A DNA stretch of 37,508 bases from an uncultured Lachnospiraceae bacterium (GCA_949840465.1 CATKXE010000025.1:1-37508), one strand, 5' to 3'. Shown: positions 17,583 through 25,467, numbered from the stretch's first letter. The notes: a model not told the origin generated them from the sequence alone. Program-made: numbers and translations.

Positions 17583-18752
17583 TTATTTCCGCGAAGCAAG
17601 AATCCCCAGCAGCAGAAGCGCCGGAAACGCAATCCCCGCCAGAATACCCATCCGTAGATTCTCCCCCAACATACTGGATACGGTTCCCACCAGCGTCGGC
17701 CCGCCGGAGCATCCCAAGTCTCCCCCAAGCGCCAGCAGCGCAAACATGGCCGTCCCGCCTTTGGGCAGGGCGGCAGACGCCTTACTGAATGTCCCCGGCC
17801 ACATGATCCCCACAGAAAGCCCGCAGACCGCGCAGAACACCAGGCTCAGCCGCGGATCCGGCAGCAGGGAGATTCCCAGATACGAAAGGATACAAAGGCC
17901 GCTGCTGCCAACCATGAATTTATCCAGTTGGATCCTGTCTCCGTATTTTCCATAAAAGGCTCTGGATGCCCCCATCAGTACCGCAAATGCCATAGGGCCG
18001 GCCAGATCGCCGGCCGTCTTGGCGATTCCCAGTTCTTTCTCCGCAAAGGTGGATGCCCACTGGCTTACCGCCTGCTCGCTTGCCCCCGCGCATACCATCA
18101 TGATCAGCATGATCCAGAATATTTTTATACGGAACAATTCTTTCAGCTTAAGCCCGGTCTCTCCTTCTTCCATCAACGCCGCAATCGGAACCTTCATAAA
18201 CGCAAGCGCATTGCAAAGCGGAATAATCGCCCATATCCATGCCAAAATCTTCCAGTGATGAATACCAGCCAAATGGAAAAACAGCGTGGACAACAGCACG
18301 ACTCCTACATGTCCCCAGCAGTAAAAGGAATGCAGCATGCTCATTGCCTTTTCCTTATTGTCCGAGGGGCAGGCTTCCACCACCGGGCTTACAAGAACCT
18401 CCAGCAGCCCTCCGCCAACGGCATATACCATGACTGAGATCAGGATCCCCGCAAAAGCGGACGGAAGCGCCTCCGGCAGGATAGTTAGAAGAACCAGCCC
18501 CGCCGCCGACAATATATGGGCTGCGACCATACAAATGCGGTAACCGATCCGATCCACAAATCCAACAGACAGAAGATCCACCAAAAGCTGGATACCAAAG
18601 TTAAAGGTCACCAGCAGCGTAATCTGTGAAAGCGGAATCTCATAGGAACGCTGGAACGTTAAAAATAATAGCGGCACAAAATTATTGACGATGGCCTGCA
18701 CAACGTAGCCCACAAAGCAGGCAGTAATCGTCTTATTATATTGTTCTTTCAT
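17583..18752 (-). CDS. MFS transporter, substrate unknown
   Basis: A 389-residue major facilitator superfamily carrier with about 12 TM helices. It has the N-terminal half motif with FVDRIGYRICM after TM2 and an equivalent YGDRIQLDKFM segment in the second half. The sequence QAVSQWASTFAEKELG in the middle resembles FucP/sugar-type MFS members of Clostridia, but no substrate can be named. The start at 18752 is preceded by GGAGGAGAGAAG; the open frame reaches 19 codons further upstream without a better site. It is divergent from the ArsC/Spx-like gene and convergent with the phosphoesterase-rubrerythrin gene. Confidence 0.85.
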   Translation of the reverse strand: MKEQYNKTITACFVGYVVQAIVNNFVPLLFLTFQRSYEIPLSQITLLVTFNFGIQLLVDLLSVGFVDRIGYRICMVAAHILSAAGLVLLTILPEALPSAFAGILISVMVYAVGGGLLEVLVSPVVEACPSDNKEKAMSMLHSFYCWGHVGVVLLSTLFFHLAGIHHWKILAWIWAIIPLCNALAFMKVPIAALMEEGETGLKLKELFRIKIFWIMLIMMVCAGASEQAVSQWASTFAEKELGIAKTAGDLAGPMAFAVLMGASRAFYGKYGDRIQLDKFMVGSSGLCILSYLGISLLPDPRLSLVFCAVCGLSVGIMWPGTFSKASAALPKGGTAMFALLALGGDLGCSGGPTLVGTVSSMLGENLRMGILAGIAFPALLLLGILASRK

Positions 18753-18804
18753 CTTCTCTCCTCCTGTAACAAACCCTGTGTGAGATTCTGTCGTATATTT
18801 CCTT

Positions 18805-18817
18805 TGCAATCATTGCA
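18805..18817. promoter_or_regulatory. Palindrome overlapping the ArsC/Spx-like gene -35
   Basis: TGCAATCATTGCA is a perfect 6+1+6 inverted repeat that overlaps the -35 box at 18813. A second pair, CATTG (18811-18815) and CAATG (18828-18832), lies across the spacer. It sits in the divergent MFS/Spx-like control region, so it is a candidate repressor operator. Confidence 0.45.
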
Positions 18818-18842
18818 CATAACCGTACAATGATGGTATAAT
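18813..18842 (+). promoter_or_regulatory. Predicted promoter of the ArsC/Spx-like gene
   Basis: TTGCAC (18813-18818), 18 bases, perfect TATAAT (18837-18842). The start codon is 157 bases after the -10, leaving a leader of about 150 bases with three short stem-loops. Confidence 0.55.
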
Positions 18843-18998
18843 ATTGTAAAAATGTTCACTTCCCGTTCCGCCGCCTGCCGGATTCCGGAGCCACATGTCG
18901 GATGACAGAACAAAATCCTGCCAGCCAAAGCAGGCTTTGATACATGATTAACATAACGAAATTCCGGGGATATGTTCCCCAAAAAGGAGGAAATGTAC

Positions 18999-19346
18999 AT
19001 GCTGTTTGTAAATTATCCAAAGTGCTCGACCTGCCAGAAAGCAAAAAAGTGGCTGACAGAACACAACATGGAATTTGAAGACCGCGATATCAGGGAGCAG
19101 AATCCTACGGCGGAAGAGCTCAAAGAATGGCATCGAAAAAGCGGGCTTCCACTGAAGCGTTTCTTTAATACCAGCGGCGTTCTCTATAAAGAGATGCATT
19201 TAAAGGAAACGCTTCCTGCCATGAGCGAGGAGGAACAGTACGCCTTGCTCGCAACCAACGGAATGCTTGTCAAACGGCCCATTCTCGTAACAGAAAATAC
19301 CGTTCTGACGGGGTTCAGGGAAAGTGAATGGGGGAGCCTGGTCTAA
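18999..19346 (+). CDS. ArsC/Spx-family thioredoxin-fold protein
   Basis: A 115-residue cytosolic protein of the arsenate reductase/Spx fold. It has the redox pair CSTC (C9, C12) right after the first strand (FVNYPKCSTCQKAKKWL), the YxDI-like strand EFEDRDIRE, and the conserved C-terminal KRPILVTENTVLTGFRESEW. Members act either as glutaredoxin/thioredoxin-linked reductases or, as Spx and MgsR, as RNA polymerase-binding stress regulators; the CxxC is compatible with both. The start at 18999 has GGAGG eight bases upstream; an ATG at 18993 is only two bases from that site. It is transcribed away from an MFS gene. I cannot choose between arsenate reductase and Spx-type roles. Confidence 0.88.
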   Translation: MLFVNYPKCSTCQKAKKWLTEHNMEFEDRDIREQNPTAEELKEWHRKSGLPLKRFFNTSGVLYKEMHLKETLPAMSEEEQYALLATNGMLVKRPILVTENTVLTGFRESEWGSLV

Positions 19347-19358
19347 GACCGGCTCCCC
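19331..19358. terminator. Hairpin at the end of the ArsC/Spx-like gene
   Basis: GGGGAGCC-T-GGTC / GACC-GGCTCCCC forms a 12-bp stem with one bulge and the stop codon TAA in the loop. The following sequence has few T residues, so termination strength is uncertain. It lies between convergent genes. Confidence 0.45.
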
Positions 19359-19371
19359 TGAGCCTTTCAGT

Positions 19372-20193
19372 TTATCCGGCGCATGGCGTCCCGGAATGCA
19401 TAAACCAAAGCCTGTCCCCCATAATCTCTTTCATGATCTGAAAAGCCAAAGTCCCCGTGCAGTGCCCGGTATAGAACTGCGTATCCATCTTTCGAAGCTC
19501 CTTTGCCACATCCCGGATCAAACGTCTCTCCTCCTCGTCATACTCCGTGTTTTTCGCCATATGGAAACCGCTGATCACAATATCGGGGGCGCCGTGGTAC
19601 AGCCGCGCAAAGCAATCCAGAATATTCAGGATTCCATTATGCGCACACCCGGAAATCAAAATTTTCTTTCCTTCTGTCTCCACCACCACATACTGCTCAT
19701 GGTCAAAAGAATCCTGTACATAAGACTCCCCTGTCTTTCTTTTCAGAGTGAGATTGCTTTTCGGCCATTTCCTCCTGCCCGTCACCCCGGAAAAGACAGA
19801 AATCTCCCGATCGATCCGGCATCCTTTCTCCAAAAGGACAATCTGGGGAAGATCCAATATCCTTTTGTCAATCCCGATATATTTTTCCCTGCCGTCCTTT
19901 AAATTGTAATAATCGTCTGCCGCACGGACATGCATGTAGATTTTGGCATTCGGGTTCTGCTCTGCAAATGACAGAAGCCCGCCGGAATGGTCGTAATGGC
20001 CGTGGCTTAAAAATACCAGGTCTATGCTTCCTGTATCCACACCAAGCTTTCCGGCGTTGTCCCATGTTTTTTCCGATGCCCCCGTGTCCACCAGAATCCG
20101 GTGCATCAAAGTTTCTATATAAACACAAAACCCGTGTTCCGCAAATACTTTATTTTCTCCGGCTGTATCTTCCATCAGATTAAGGATCTTCAT
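19372..20193 (-). CDS. Metallo-beta-lactamase-fold hydrolase
   Basis: A 273-residue metallo-beta-lactamase-fold protein with the dinuclear metal motif SHGHYDHSGG (HxHxDH), a later GCAHNGILN His and a C-terminal YTGHCTG His. The layout resembles the COG1237 group, which includes proteins annotated as methanopterin-related ribofuranosylaminobenzene 5'-phosphate synthase, but in Firmicutes the true substrate is unknown. The start at 20193 has CAGGTG about seven bases upstream; a GTG three codons earlier is the alternative. It is alone on the minus strand, with a 235-base gap before the ArsA operon. Confidence 0.85.
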   Translation of the reverse strand: MKILNLMEDTAGENKVFAEHGFCVYIETLMHRILVDTGASEKTWDNAGKLGVDTGSIDLVFLSHGHYDHSGGLLSFAEQNPNAKIYMHVRAADDYYNLKDGREKYIGIDKRILDLPQIVLLEKGCRIDREISVFSGVTGRRKWPKSNLTLKRKTGESYVQDSFDHEQYVVVETEGKKILISGCAHNGILNILDCFARLYHGAPDIVISGFHMAKNTEYDEEERRLIRDVAKELRKMDTQFYTGHCTGTLAFQIMKEIMGDRLWFMHSGTPCAG

Positions 20194-20277
20194 TATACGC
20201 ACCTGCCTTCATTCTATTTTGCCGTCTCAAAACGCTAAAACGCTGTCAGGATGTTCTGAGGATTATCAGAGTCAAAG

Positions 20278-20293
20278 CCGCAGCAAGCTGCGG
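20278..20293. other. Short GC hairpin in the 235-bp gap after the ArsA operon
   Basis: CCGCAGC / GCTGCGG with a two-base loop lies in 20194-20428, between the first ArsA-like stop and the hydrolase gene. No T-run follows closely. The rest of this gap holds no open frame with a ribosome site that I would call. Confidence 0.35.
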
Positions 20294-20428
20294 GGTCTTT
20301 GGTCCGCTCTTCTTCTAGTTCAGTATAGGCTACCTTCCCTGAAACAGCAACCCCGTTTTTGAAAAAACTGCTGCCGGAGAGTTCTAAAAGTTAGGGTTCG
20401 CGGCCGGAAAGGCTGTAAACGGTAATCT

Positions 20429-21667
20429 CTAAAACCTCACCGCCAGCCACCCGTCCCAAAACCCGGCGCCGGACACTTCTTTTCCTTTCAGCGTATCCGG
20501 CAGTATAAACCTCCGTTTTTCATTCCTCACCGTGACAATCAGCTCCCTGCCCGACGCCTCAAGATTGATTTCCTCTTTCTCCGCGAATGGCAGCCACAGC
20601 CTGAGCACGCTTTTTTCACCTTGCTTTTCAATCTTCATCATCCGGCCTGCAAAGAAAAGATCCATTGGGTCTTTCTCACCGTAAAGCAGCCCCGCCGCCC
20701 TTTCCAATGCATCTATCCCCTGCAATTCGTGGCTCTGCAGTTCCAGAGTAAACAACGGGATGCCGCCAAAACTTTCTCTTAATTCCTGCATGCTTTCTTC
20801 CTGTCCGGCAATCCATGCCTGAAAATAACCTTCCAGAGCGTGCCTTGGGTAAATCCGGTTGACAATGACGGCATCCACCTGATAGCCATATAGATGGAGA
20901 CAGGTAAAATTATGCTTTGCTTCACGGATCACGATTTGCTCCGGGGTCGTAACGATCCGCAGGCTGACCGCAGACTGGTCGTTCATCAGGCGCTGCAGGC
21001 GTTCCAGTTTATCCACCAGAAGGGTCAGTTCTTCAAACACATCATCTTTGGGCATGGGGAGCTTCGCTATTTTTTCCACAACAGGCCCCGCCACCTTTAC
21101 CACCCTCCTTTCCACCGGAAGAAAGGTACGCATCAGATTGCCGAACTGTTCCGGGAATTTTAACAGGGAAAGCGTCTCGCCCGTGGGCGCGCAGTCAACG
21201 ACCAACGCATCCAGAGCCGCACCCTTATGGCCTTGCAGGCCGTCCCGGTTAAGCTGCTGCGGCGTCCCGCCTGTGAAATCCTCCTGCCCCTGCATGCCCT
21301 TACCCTCATAATAATCCAGAATTTTGAAAAGGGAAAATAATTCCTCCAATCCCGGAAATACCAAAAGCTCCTCTGCCTCCAACCCGTTCTGCGCATGGCT
21401 GGTCAGCAGTTCCTTCAGATATCCCTGTAATTTTCCCCACGCCCTTTCACTTTCGCTGACCACGTCAATTTCCAATGCATACAGATTTTCCTGAATCTGC
21501 AAGGGCTCCTCCGCCAGTTCCACTCCGATCGCATCCCCCAGGCTGTGCGCCTGATCGGTACTCATCACAAGCACCTTCTTCCCCTGCGCGGCAAGCCTGC
21601 AGGCCGTTGCCGCCGCCACGCTGGTCTTTCCGACTCCGCCCTTTCCGGTATAAAATAAAATTCTCAT
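20429..21667 (-). CDS. ArsA/Get3-like ATPase A with HSP20-like tail
   Basis: A 412-residue SIMIBI-class ATPase of the ArsA/Get3 family. It has a deviant P-loop GKGGVGKT (8-15), the DQAHSLGD segment in place of the usual DPAHSLSD, and switch II DCAPTGETL (usual DTAPTGHTL). The last ~85 residues (RLWLPFAEKEEINLEASGRELIV...) look like the HSP20-like domain found at the C-terminus of some bacterial ArsA proteins. A loop of about 25 residues (GMQGQEDFTGG...) before switch II is absent from the partner. No Get3 CxxC or ArsA metalloid Cys triad is visible. The start at 21667 has GGGAGG upstream. It is the last gene of a three-gene operon. A membrane-protein or client targeting role is possible but unproven. 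Confidence 0.85.
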   Translation of the reverse strand: MRILFYTGKGGVGKTSVAAATACRLAAQGKKVLVMSTDQAHSLGDAIGVELAEEPLQIQENLYALEIDVVSESERAWGKLQGYLKELLTSHAQNGLEAEELLVFPGLEELFSLFKILDYYEGKGMQGQEDFTGGTPQQLNRDGLQGHKGAALDALVVDCAPTGETLSLLKFPEQFGNLMRTFLPVERRVVKVAGPVVEKIAKLPMPKDDVFEELTLLVDKLERLQRLMNDQSAVSLRIVTTPEQIVIREAKHNFTCLHLYGYQVDAVIVNRIYPRHALEGYFQAWIAGQEESMQELRESFGGIPLFTLELQSHELQGIDALERAAGLLYGEKDPMDLFFAGRMMKIEKQGEKSVLRLWLPFAEKEEINLEASGRELIVTVRNEKRRFILPDTLKGKEVSGAGFWDGWLAVRF

Positions 21668-21696
21668 CTCCAACCTCCCTATTTGCTGCAAAACAT

Positions 21697-21912
21697 CTAA
21701 TCAATGGACACTTTCCTTACGGTTTTCTCTTGTTCTCCCCTTACGCCGCTTTCTTCCTGCAGGATCTCCATCCCATACTCCACGACCATCTTAAGCAGTT
21801 CTTTCCCGCCGGCTTCCAGCCCGTCCCTGACAGAATCCGGGAGCAGGCTGTACAGGGCTTTCATCTCATAACGCTTTGCCTTGATCATATTGTCCATAAA
21901 CTCTTTCTTCAT
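21697..21912 (-). CDS. 71-residue helical protein between the two ArsA-like genes
   Basis: A small protein I do not recognise. Its ATG at 21912 has GGGGAGG six bases upstream and overlaps the stop of the second ArsA-like gene (ATGA), so translation is coupled. It ends 29 bases before the other ArsA-like gene. The first two thirds look alpha-helical and amphipathic (MKKEFMDNMIKAKRYEMKAL, then LPDSVRDGLEAGGKELLKMVVEY), and the tail is charged. There is no signal peptide or TM helix, so it is probably cytosolic. Its fixed position between two paralogous ATPases suggests a partner or client adaptor of the pair; this is inference. Confidence 0.75.
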   Translation of the reverse strand: MKKEFMDNMIKAKRYEMKALYSLLPDSVRDGLEAGGKELLKMVVEYGMEILQEESGVRGEQEKTVRKVSID

Positions 21913-23096
21913 TGTGTGCCTCCCCGTGAAAAATAAATTTCCAGCGCGTCCCCTTTTTGCTTAGCCCCCGAAATGCTGCAATGCCGCATGGTATCGGGAA
22001 GCGCGATATTCCTCTTAAAATTCCCGGCTTTCAAGATAACATTTCCCTCTGACTGATACAGATCCAGTTTCTCTATGCATGCGCAGGGGAGGAATAAGTT
22101 CAGCCGATACCCCTCTTCCGTCTTCTCATAAACCTCCCCGCCCCGGTGCTTCTGCACCTCGAACACCGGACGGCCTTCCAGGGCATCTCTGCAGATTCTG
22201 TCCAATGACTGCATGGTACACAATTCTTTCTCATACCATGGAATCTGTATCGAGGGAACTTCCTGAAATACCGCCCTTAGCTCCGCAAGATATTTCCTTT
22301 GCAGCGCTTTCCAACCTGCAAAAAACGGATTTTCCACGGCATCCGGCAGTACGCGGTTAATATACACCCCATCCACATAATATCCATAGAGATTGAGGTA
22401 CATATAATTCCTCCGTGTCTCTTCTACCACCATTTTTTCCGGCAAAGCCACAATACGGACCGTAGTGACCGCATCATTTTTCAGAAGTTCCTGCAGCTTA
22501 GAAAGCCGCACATAGAGGCGCTCAACATCCGTCATGGCCTTCCCGTCGGGAAGCTCTATCTTTAGCATTACTTTGGAAACGGGAGACAATACGCGCATGG
22601 CAATTTTTCCGATGGGAAAAAACTTTTCCATATACCAGCACAATAATTCCGGAAATTTCAACAATGCCAATGTCTCCCCGGTAGGGGCGCAGTCAATGAT
22701 AAGCCGGTCATATCCGCCGTCCTCATAAAGATCCAGTATCTTCAAAAGAGAAAATAACTCTCCCATCCCCGGCAGCCCCGCAATAGAGAATATATCGCCT
22801 GCCCCATCCATTTCCACCCCTGTAGATCTAAACAAATTTTCGATGGCCCGCACCATGCCGCGGTACTCATGCTCCATCATATATTCCGGGTCTGCCTCCA
22901 AAGCGTACAATTCCGGGGCAATTCGTGTCTCATTGCGTCCGATTTTCACCTCAAACAAGTCGCTCAGATTATGTGCCATATCCGCCGAAAATAGCAGCGT
23001 CTTCTTTCCTTCTCCGGCGGATTTCCGTGCATGGGCTGCCGCAATACTGGTTTTTCCCACTCCTCCTTTGCCCGTAAAAATCAATATCCTGTCCAT
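21909..23096 (-). CDS. ArsA/Get3-like ATPase B with HSP20-like tail
   Basis: A 395-residue paralogue of the neighbouring ATPase and first gene of the operon. It shows the P-loop GKGGVGKT at residues 9-16, DMAHNLSD in the switch I region, and DCAPTGETLALLKFPE at switch II, nearly the same as its partner. The shared LNLYGYYVDGVYINRVLP segment and the C-terminal HSP20-like region (LNLFLPCACIEKLDLYQ...) also match the partner. Full-length ArsA has two fused halves; here two separate genes could supply a heterodimer. No arsB, acr3, arsR or arsenic Cys triad is present, so arsenite export is unlikely. The start at 23096 has AGGAGGG upstream. A MarR gene lies 175 bases upstream on the same strand. 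Confidence 0.87.
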   Translation of the reverse strand: MDRILIFTGKGGVGKTSIAAAHARKSAGEGKKTLLFSADMAHNLSDLFEVKIGRNETRIAPELYALEADPEYMMEHEYRGMVRAIENLFRSTGVEMDGAGDIFSIAGLPGMGELFSLLKILDLYEDGGYDRLIIDCAPTGETLALLKFPELLCWYMEKFFPIGKIAMRVLSPVSKVMLKIELPDGKAMTDVERLYVRLSKLQELLKNDAVTTVRIVALPEKMVVEETRRNYMYLNLYGYYVDGVYINRVLPDAVENPFFAGWKALQRKYLAELRAVFQEVPSIQIPWYEKELCTMQSLDRICRDALEGRPVFEVQKHRGGEVYEKTEEGYRLNLFLPCACIEKLDLYQSEGNVILKAGNFKRNIALPDTMRHCSISGAKQKGDALEIYFSRGGTQ

Positions 23097-23121
23097 AATT
23101 TTCCCTCCTTTTATTCTTAAT

Positions 23122-23145
23122 ACGAATTATTCGTTTCCCGAAGTA
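23122..23145 (-). promoter_or_regulatory. Candidate operator upstream of the ArsA operon
   Basis: ACGAATTATTCGT (23122-23134) is a perfect 6+1+6 inverted repeat. Next to it, TACTTCGGGAA (read on the minus strand, 23135-23145) matches TACTTCGGAA upstream of marR, suggesting a shared MarR site. It lies 25-50 bases before the ArsA-B start. Confidence 0.5.
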
Positions 23146-23160
23146 TTTGTTTTAAGATAA

Positions 23161-23184
23161 GAGCCCGCGTTGCCCGTCGGGCTC
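23161..23184 (-). terminator. Terminator after marR
   Basis: Stem GAGCCCG / CGGGCTC with a 10-base loop, followed on the minus strand by TTATCTT. It would separate marR from the ArsA operon, with partial read-through possible. Confidence 0.5.
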
Positions 23185-23271
23185 CTTCTCATCCTCCCGC
23201 ATAAAAACCTGTCTCAAAATTGCCGTATAAATTCCAAAATATCCATCAGGCCATCGAAAATACCGTCCCCG

Positions 23272-23760
23272 CTATTCAATCCTGATCCTGCGCACTTTCT
23301 TTTCCGGTTCTGCCTTTTCATTCCTATACTCCTCGTCCAGGCCTTCAAGCACCTTATCTATCAGCTGAATCCCCGTCTGTAATTCCTGCGGAGTGAGCCG
23401 GTTAAGAACAGACTGCCCATAATGAAAAACCTGGTCTAAGATATCCTTGATACACTCCATCCCCTGCCCTGTCATCTGAATGGTAACGACCCGCTTATCC
23501 TCCGCGCTTCTGCGGCGCTCTAACAGGCCGCGCTTTTCCATCCGGTCCACGATCCCTGTGACCGTATTCAGCGGCGCCTCGAGATAATCCGACACCTGAG
23601 TCATGTTCACCTCTCCCCTGCGGTAGAGCAGGAGCATCACAAACACCTCATTTTTTGAACAGTCCAAAAGGATATTCTCCCATGTCCGGGGCGAGATCAA
23701 CGTTTTAACCCGATCCAGATACGCAAACATAATCTTTTCAAAATCCTGTATTGCCGCCAT
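23272..23760 (-). CDS. MarR-family transcriptional regulator
   Basis: A 162-residue dimeric winged-helix regulator. The DNA-binding part reads EVNMTQVSDYLEAPLNTVTGIVDRMEKRGLLERRRSAEDKRVV, with the recognition helix and wing typical of MarR proteins, between helical dimerisation segments; the C-terminus is basic. The start at 23760 (MAAIQDFEK) has GGCGGG about seven bases upstream; the frame extends to a TTG 15 codons earlier. A near-consensus promoter and an overlapping palindrome lie upstream, which fits autorepression. The ArsA pair downstream and the divergent-looking MATE exporter upstream (same strand, separate terminator) are the likely targets. Confidence 0.9.
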   Translation of the reverse strand: MAAIQDFEKIMFAYLDRVKTLISPRTWENILLDCSKNEVFVMLLLYRRGEVNMTQVSDYLEAPLNTVTGIVDRMEKRGLLERRRSAEDKRVVTIQMTGQGMECIKDILDQVFHYGQSVLNRLTPQELQTGIQLIDKVLEGLDEEYRNEKAEPEKKVRRIRIE

Positions 23761-23781
23761 TTGATTTCCCGCCTTTAAAAT

Positions 23782-23798
23782 ACTTCTTCTTCCGAAGT
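23782..23798 (-). promoter_or_regulatory. Candidate MarR autoregulatory operator
   Basis: On the minus strand ACTTC-N7-GAAGT forms an inverted repeat that covers the predicted transcription start of marR. It contains TTCGGAA, shared with the site upstream of the ArsA operon. Confidence 0.5.
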
Positions 23799-23804
23799 AA
23801 TTCA

Positions 23805-23833
23805 AGTATAATCGATTTTCCCGGGTTTGTCAA
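23805..23833 (-). promoter_or_regulatory. Near-consensus sigma-A promoter of marR
   Basis: TTGACA (23828-23833) matches consensus fully, followed by exactly 17 bases and TATACT (23805-23810). The predicted start of transcription, near 23798, lies in the candidate operator. Confidence 0.8.
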
Positions 23834-23866
23834 GCTCCATGCACCGTATACCGGGCAAAGGATTAC

Positions 23867-23905
23867 GAAAAAATCCCCGCAGCCTTTTTATAACGGCCTG
23901 CGGGG
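23867..23905 (-). terminator. Rho-independent terminator of the MATE gene
   Basis: Stem CCCCGCA-G-GCC / GGC-TGCGGGG with a short A/T loop (23875-23905), followed on the minus strand by ATTTTTT. It lies 17 bases after the MATE stop. Confidence 0.85.
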
Positions 23906-23921
23906 AAACAATGCCTGCAGT

Positions 23922-25280
23922 TTAAAAATCCCTTGTAATATTTTTAAGCCATTTATAACTCTTGTAATGCCGGTAAACAAAAGGCAGTTTTACAAATTCG
24001 TCCAGATAGATCAGGAAATACACCCACATAGGCGGAAGTTTCAGCACAAACGCGCTGAAGAACCCGAGCGGCACCGCGAACAGCCACATATCAATAACGT
24101 CACAGATAAAGCCCCAGCGTGAATCTCCGCCGGAACGAAAAACGCCGCAGATCACCGTGCTGTTCATGGCCTGCCCCAGAACGGAATACATATTGATGTA
24201 CAGCATGACGCTCAGATATCCCTGCGCCACAGCGCTTAAATCCGCCATGTTCATAAACACGGGGCGCAAAATGAAAATCAAAGCTCCGCCTGCAATCCCG
24301 CTGATAAACGTAATGATACAAAAACGGGAAGCGTCTTCTTTGACCGTTTCCATCCTTCCCGCCCCAATTTCCTTCCCCAGAAGGATTGCCCCTGCATTGG
24401 CAATTCCAAAGCAGACCACGGTTCCCAGATTTTTTGCCACAACGGCGACCGCATTGGCCGCCACCATATCACTTCCCAGGTGCCCCATGATGACCGAATA
24501 CATGGAGAATCCCACGCCCCATGAGACTTCGTTTCCAAAGGCGGGAAGAGAATACTTCATAAAATCCCGAAACAACACCTTGTGGTGCTCAAACAGAATA
24601 GCCGGCCGGAAACGGATAGTCTGAAAACGGCATGCGTCCGCCATGCAGATAATCAACTCAACTCCGCGCGCAATCGCAGTGGCAAGTGCAACGCCGAGAA
24701 TCCCCATCCTGGGCAGGCCGAACAGCCCGAAAATAAATACGGCGTTCAGAATGATATTAAGCCCTAACGCAGAACCATTGGTAACGGTCGCAAAAACCAC
24801 CCGTTCAATGGAGCGCATGGTGCACAAATACACCTGGGAGACGCTCATAAAAAGATACGAAATCCCCACAATGCGCAGATAGGAAATTCCGGTGCTGATC
24901 AATTCTGCCTCGGATGTAAAAATCATCATCAGAAGTTTCGGGAAAAAGCATGCCAGCACAAAAAAGAAAAATGAAACCAGAATCGACAGTTTCATACCGA
25001 TCCCCATGATCTTTTCAATCGTCCGGGTATCTTTCTTTCCCCAATACTGGGCAGCCAGCATCCCAATCCCTGATGAAATGCCGGAGTAGACCAGATTCAG
25101 TATAAACATGATCTGGCTGGCAAGAGAACCCGCGGAAAGAGCCGTCTGGCTTACCCAGCCAAGCATCACTACATCCGCGGAGCCCACCGCAGTTGTAATG
25201 AGATTCTGGAGTACGATGGGGAACGCCAGACGGAGCATATCCCTGTTAAAAGTTGATGATTTTGCCATTGCAGCCTTCAT
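23922..25280 (-). CDS. MATE-family efflux transporter
   Basis: A 452-residue membrane protein with 12 predicted TM helices in two related halves, of the multidrug and toxin extrusion family, exchanging Na+ or H+ for drugs or metabolites. The N-terminal half opens with LRLAFPIVLQNLITTAVGSADVVMLGW, the family's typical TM1 segment, and the second half has SWGVGFSMYSVIMGHLGSDMVAANAV. The start at 25280 has GGGGAGGGG seven bases upstream. It has its own promoter and terminator and sits just upstream of marR on the same strand. The substrate is unknown; MarR control is possible from position only. Confidence 0.92.
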   Translation of the reverse strand: MKAAMAKSSTFNRDMLRLAFPIVLQNLITTAVGSADVVMLGWVSQTALSAGSLASQIMFILNLVYSGISSGIGMLAAQYWGKKDTRTIEKIMGIGMKLSILVSFFFFVLACFFPKLLMMIFTSEAELISTGISYLRIVGISYLFMSVSQVYLCTMRSIERVVFATVTNGSALGLNIILNAVFIFGLFGLPRMGILGVALATAIARGVELIICMADACRFQTIRFRPAILFEHHKVLFRDFMKYSLPAFGNEVSWGVGFSMYSVIMGHLGSDMVAANAVAVVAKNLGTVVCFGIANAGAILLGKEIGAGRMETVKEDASRFCIITFISGIAGGALIFILRPVFMNMADLSAVAQGYLSVMLYINMYSVLGQAMNSTVICGVFRSGGDSRWGFICDVIDMWLFAVPLGFFSAFVLKLPPMWVYFLIYLDEFVKLPFVYRHYKSYKWLKNITRDF

Positions 25281-25340
25281 ACATGAACCCCTCCCCCCAT
25301 TTTGAAAATAATGTACTGAAATCCGATTTTTGTTAAAAAC

Positions 25341-25369
25341 ATTATAGCCTGTTTTTGAACCTTTGTCTT
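25341..25369 (-). promoter_or_regulatory. Predicted promoter of the MATE gene
   Basis: Minus-strand AAGACA (25364-25369), 17 bases, perfect TATAAT (25341-25346), about 60 bases before the start codon. Confidence 0.55.
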
Positions 25370-25425
25370 ACTGTTTATCAGAAAAAAACTTCGGTATTTT
25401 GACTTTATAGACTTATCCTCTGCTG

Positions 25426-25457
25426 GAAAAAGAAACGCCGGGCTTCAAAAGCCCGGC
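25426..25457 (-). terminator. Terminator of the symporter-hydrolase operon
   Basis: Stem GCCGGGCTT / AAGCCCGGC with a 3-base loop (25437-25457), followed on the minus strand by GTTTCTTTTTCC. It lies ten bases after the hydrolase stop. Confidence 0.85.
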
Positions 25458-25467
25458 TCTTCACTAC

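Noticed and set aside
20278..20293. Strong terminator for the ArsA operon
   Set aside because: The hairpin has a 2-base loop and no T-run close to it on either strand, so I list it only as a hairpin.
20429..23096. Arsenite efflux ATPases (arsA of an ars operon)
   Set aside because: No arsB, acr3, arsD or arsR is nearby, and the metalloid Cys triad is not visible in either protein.
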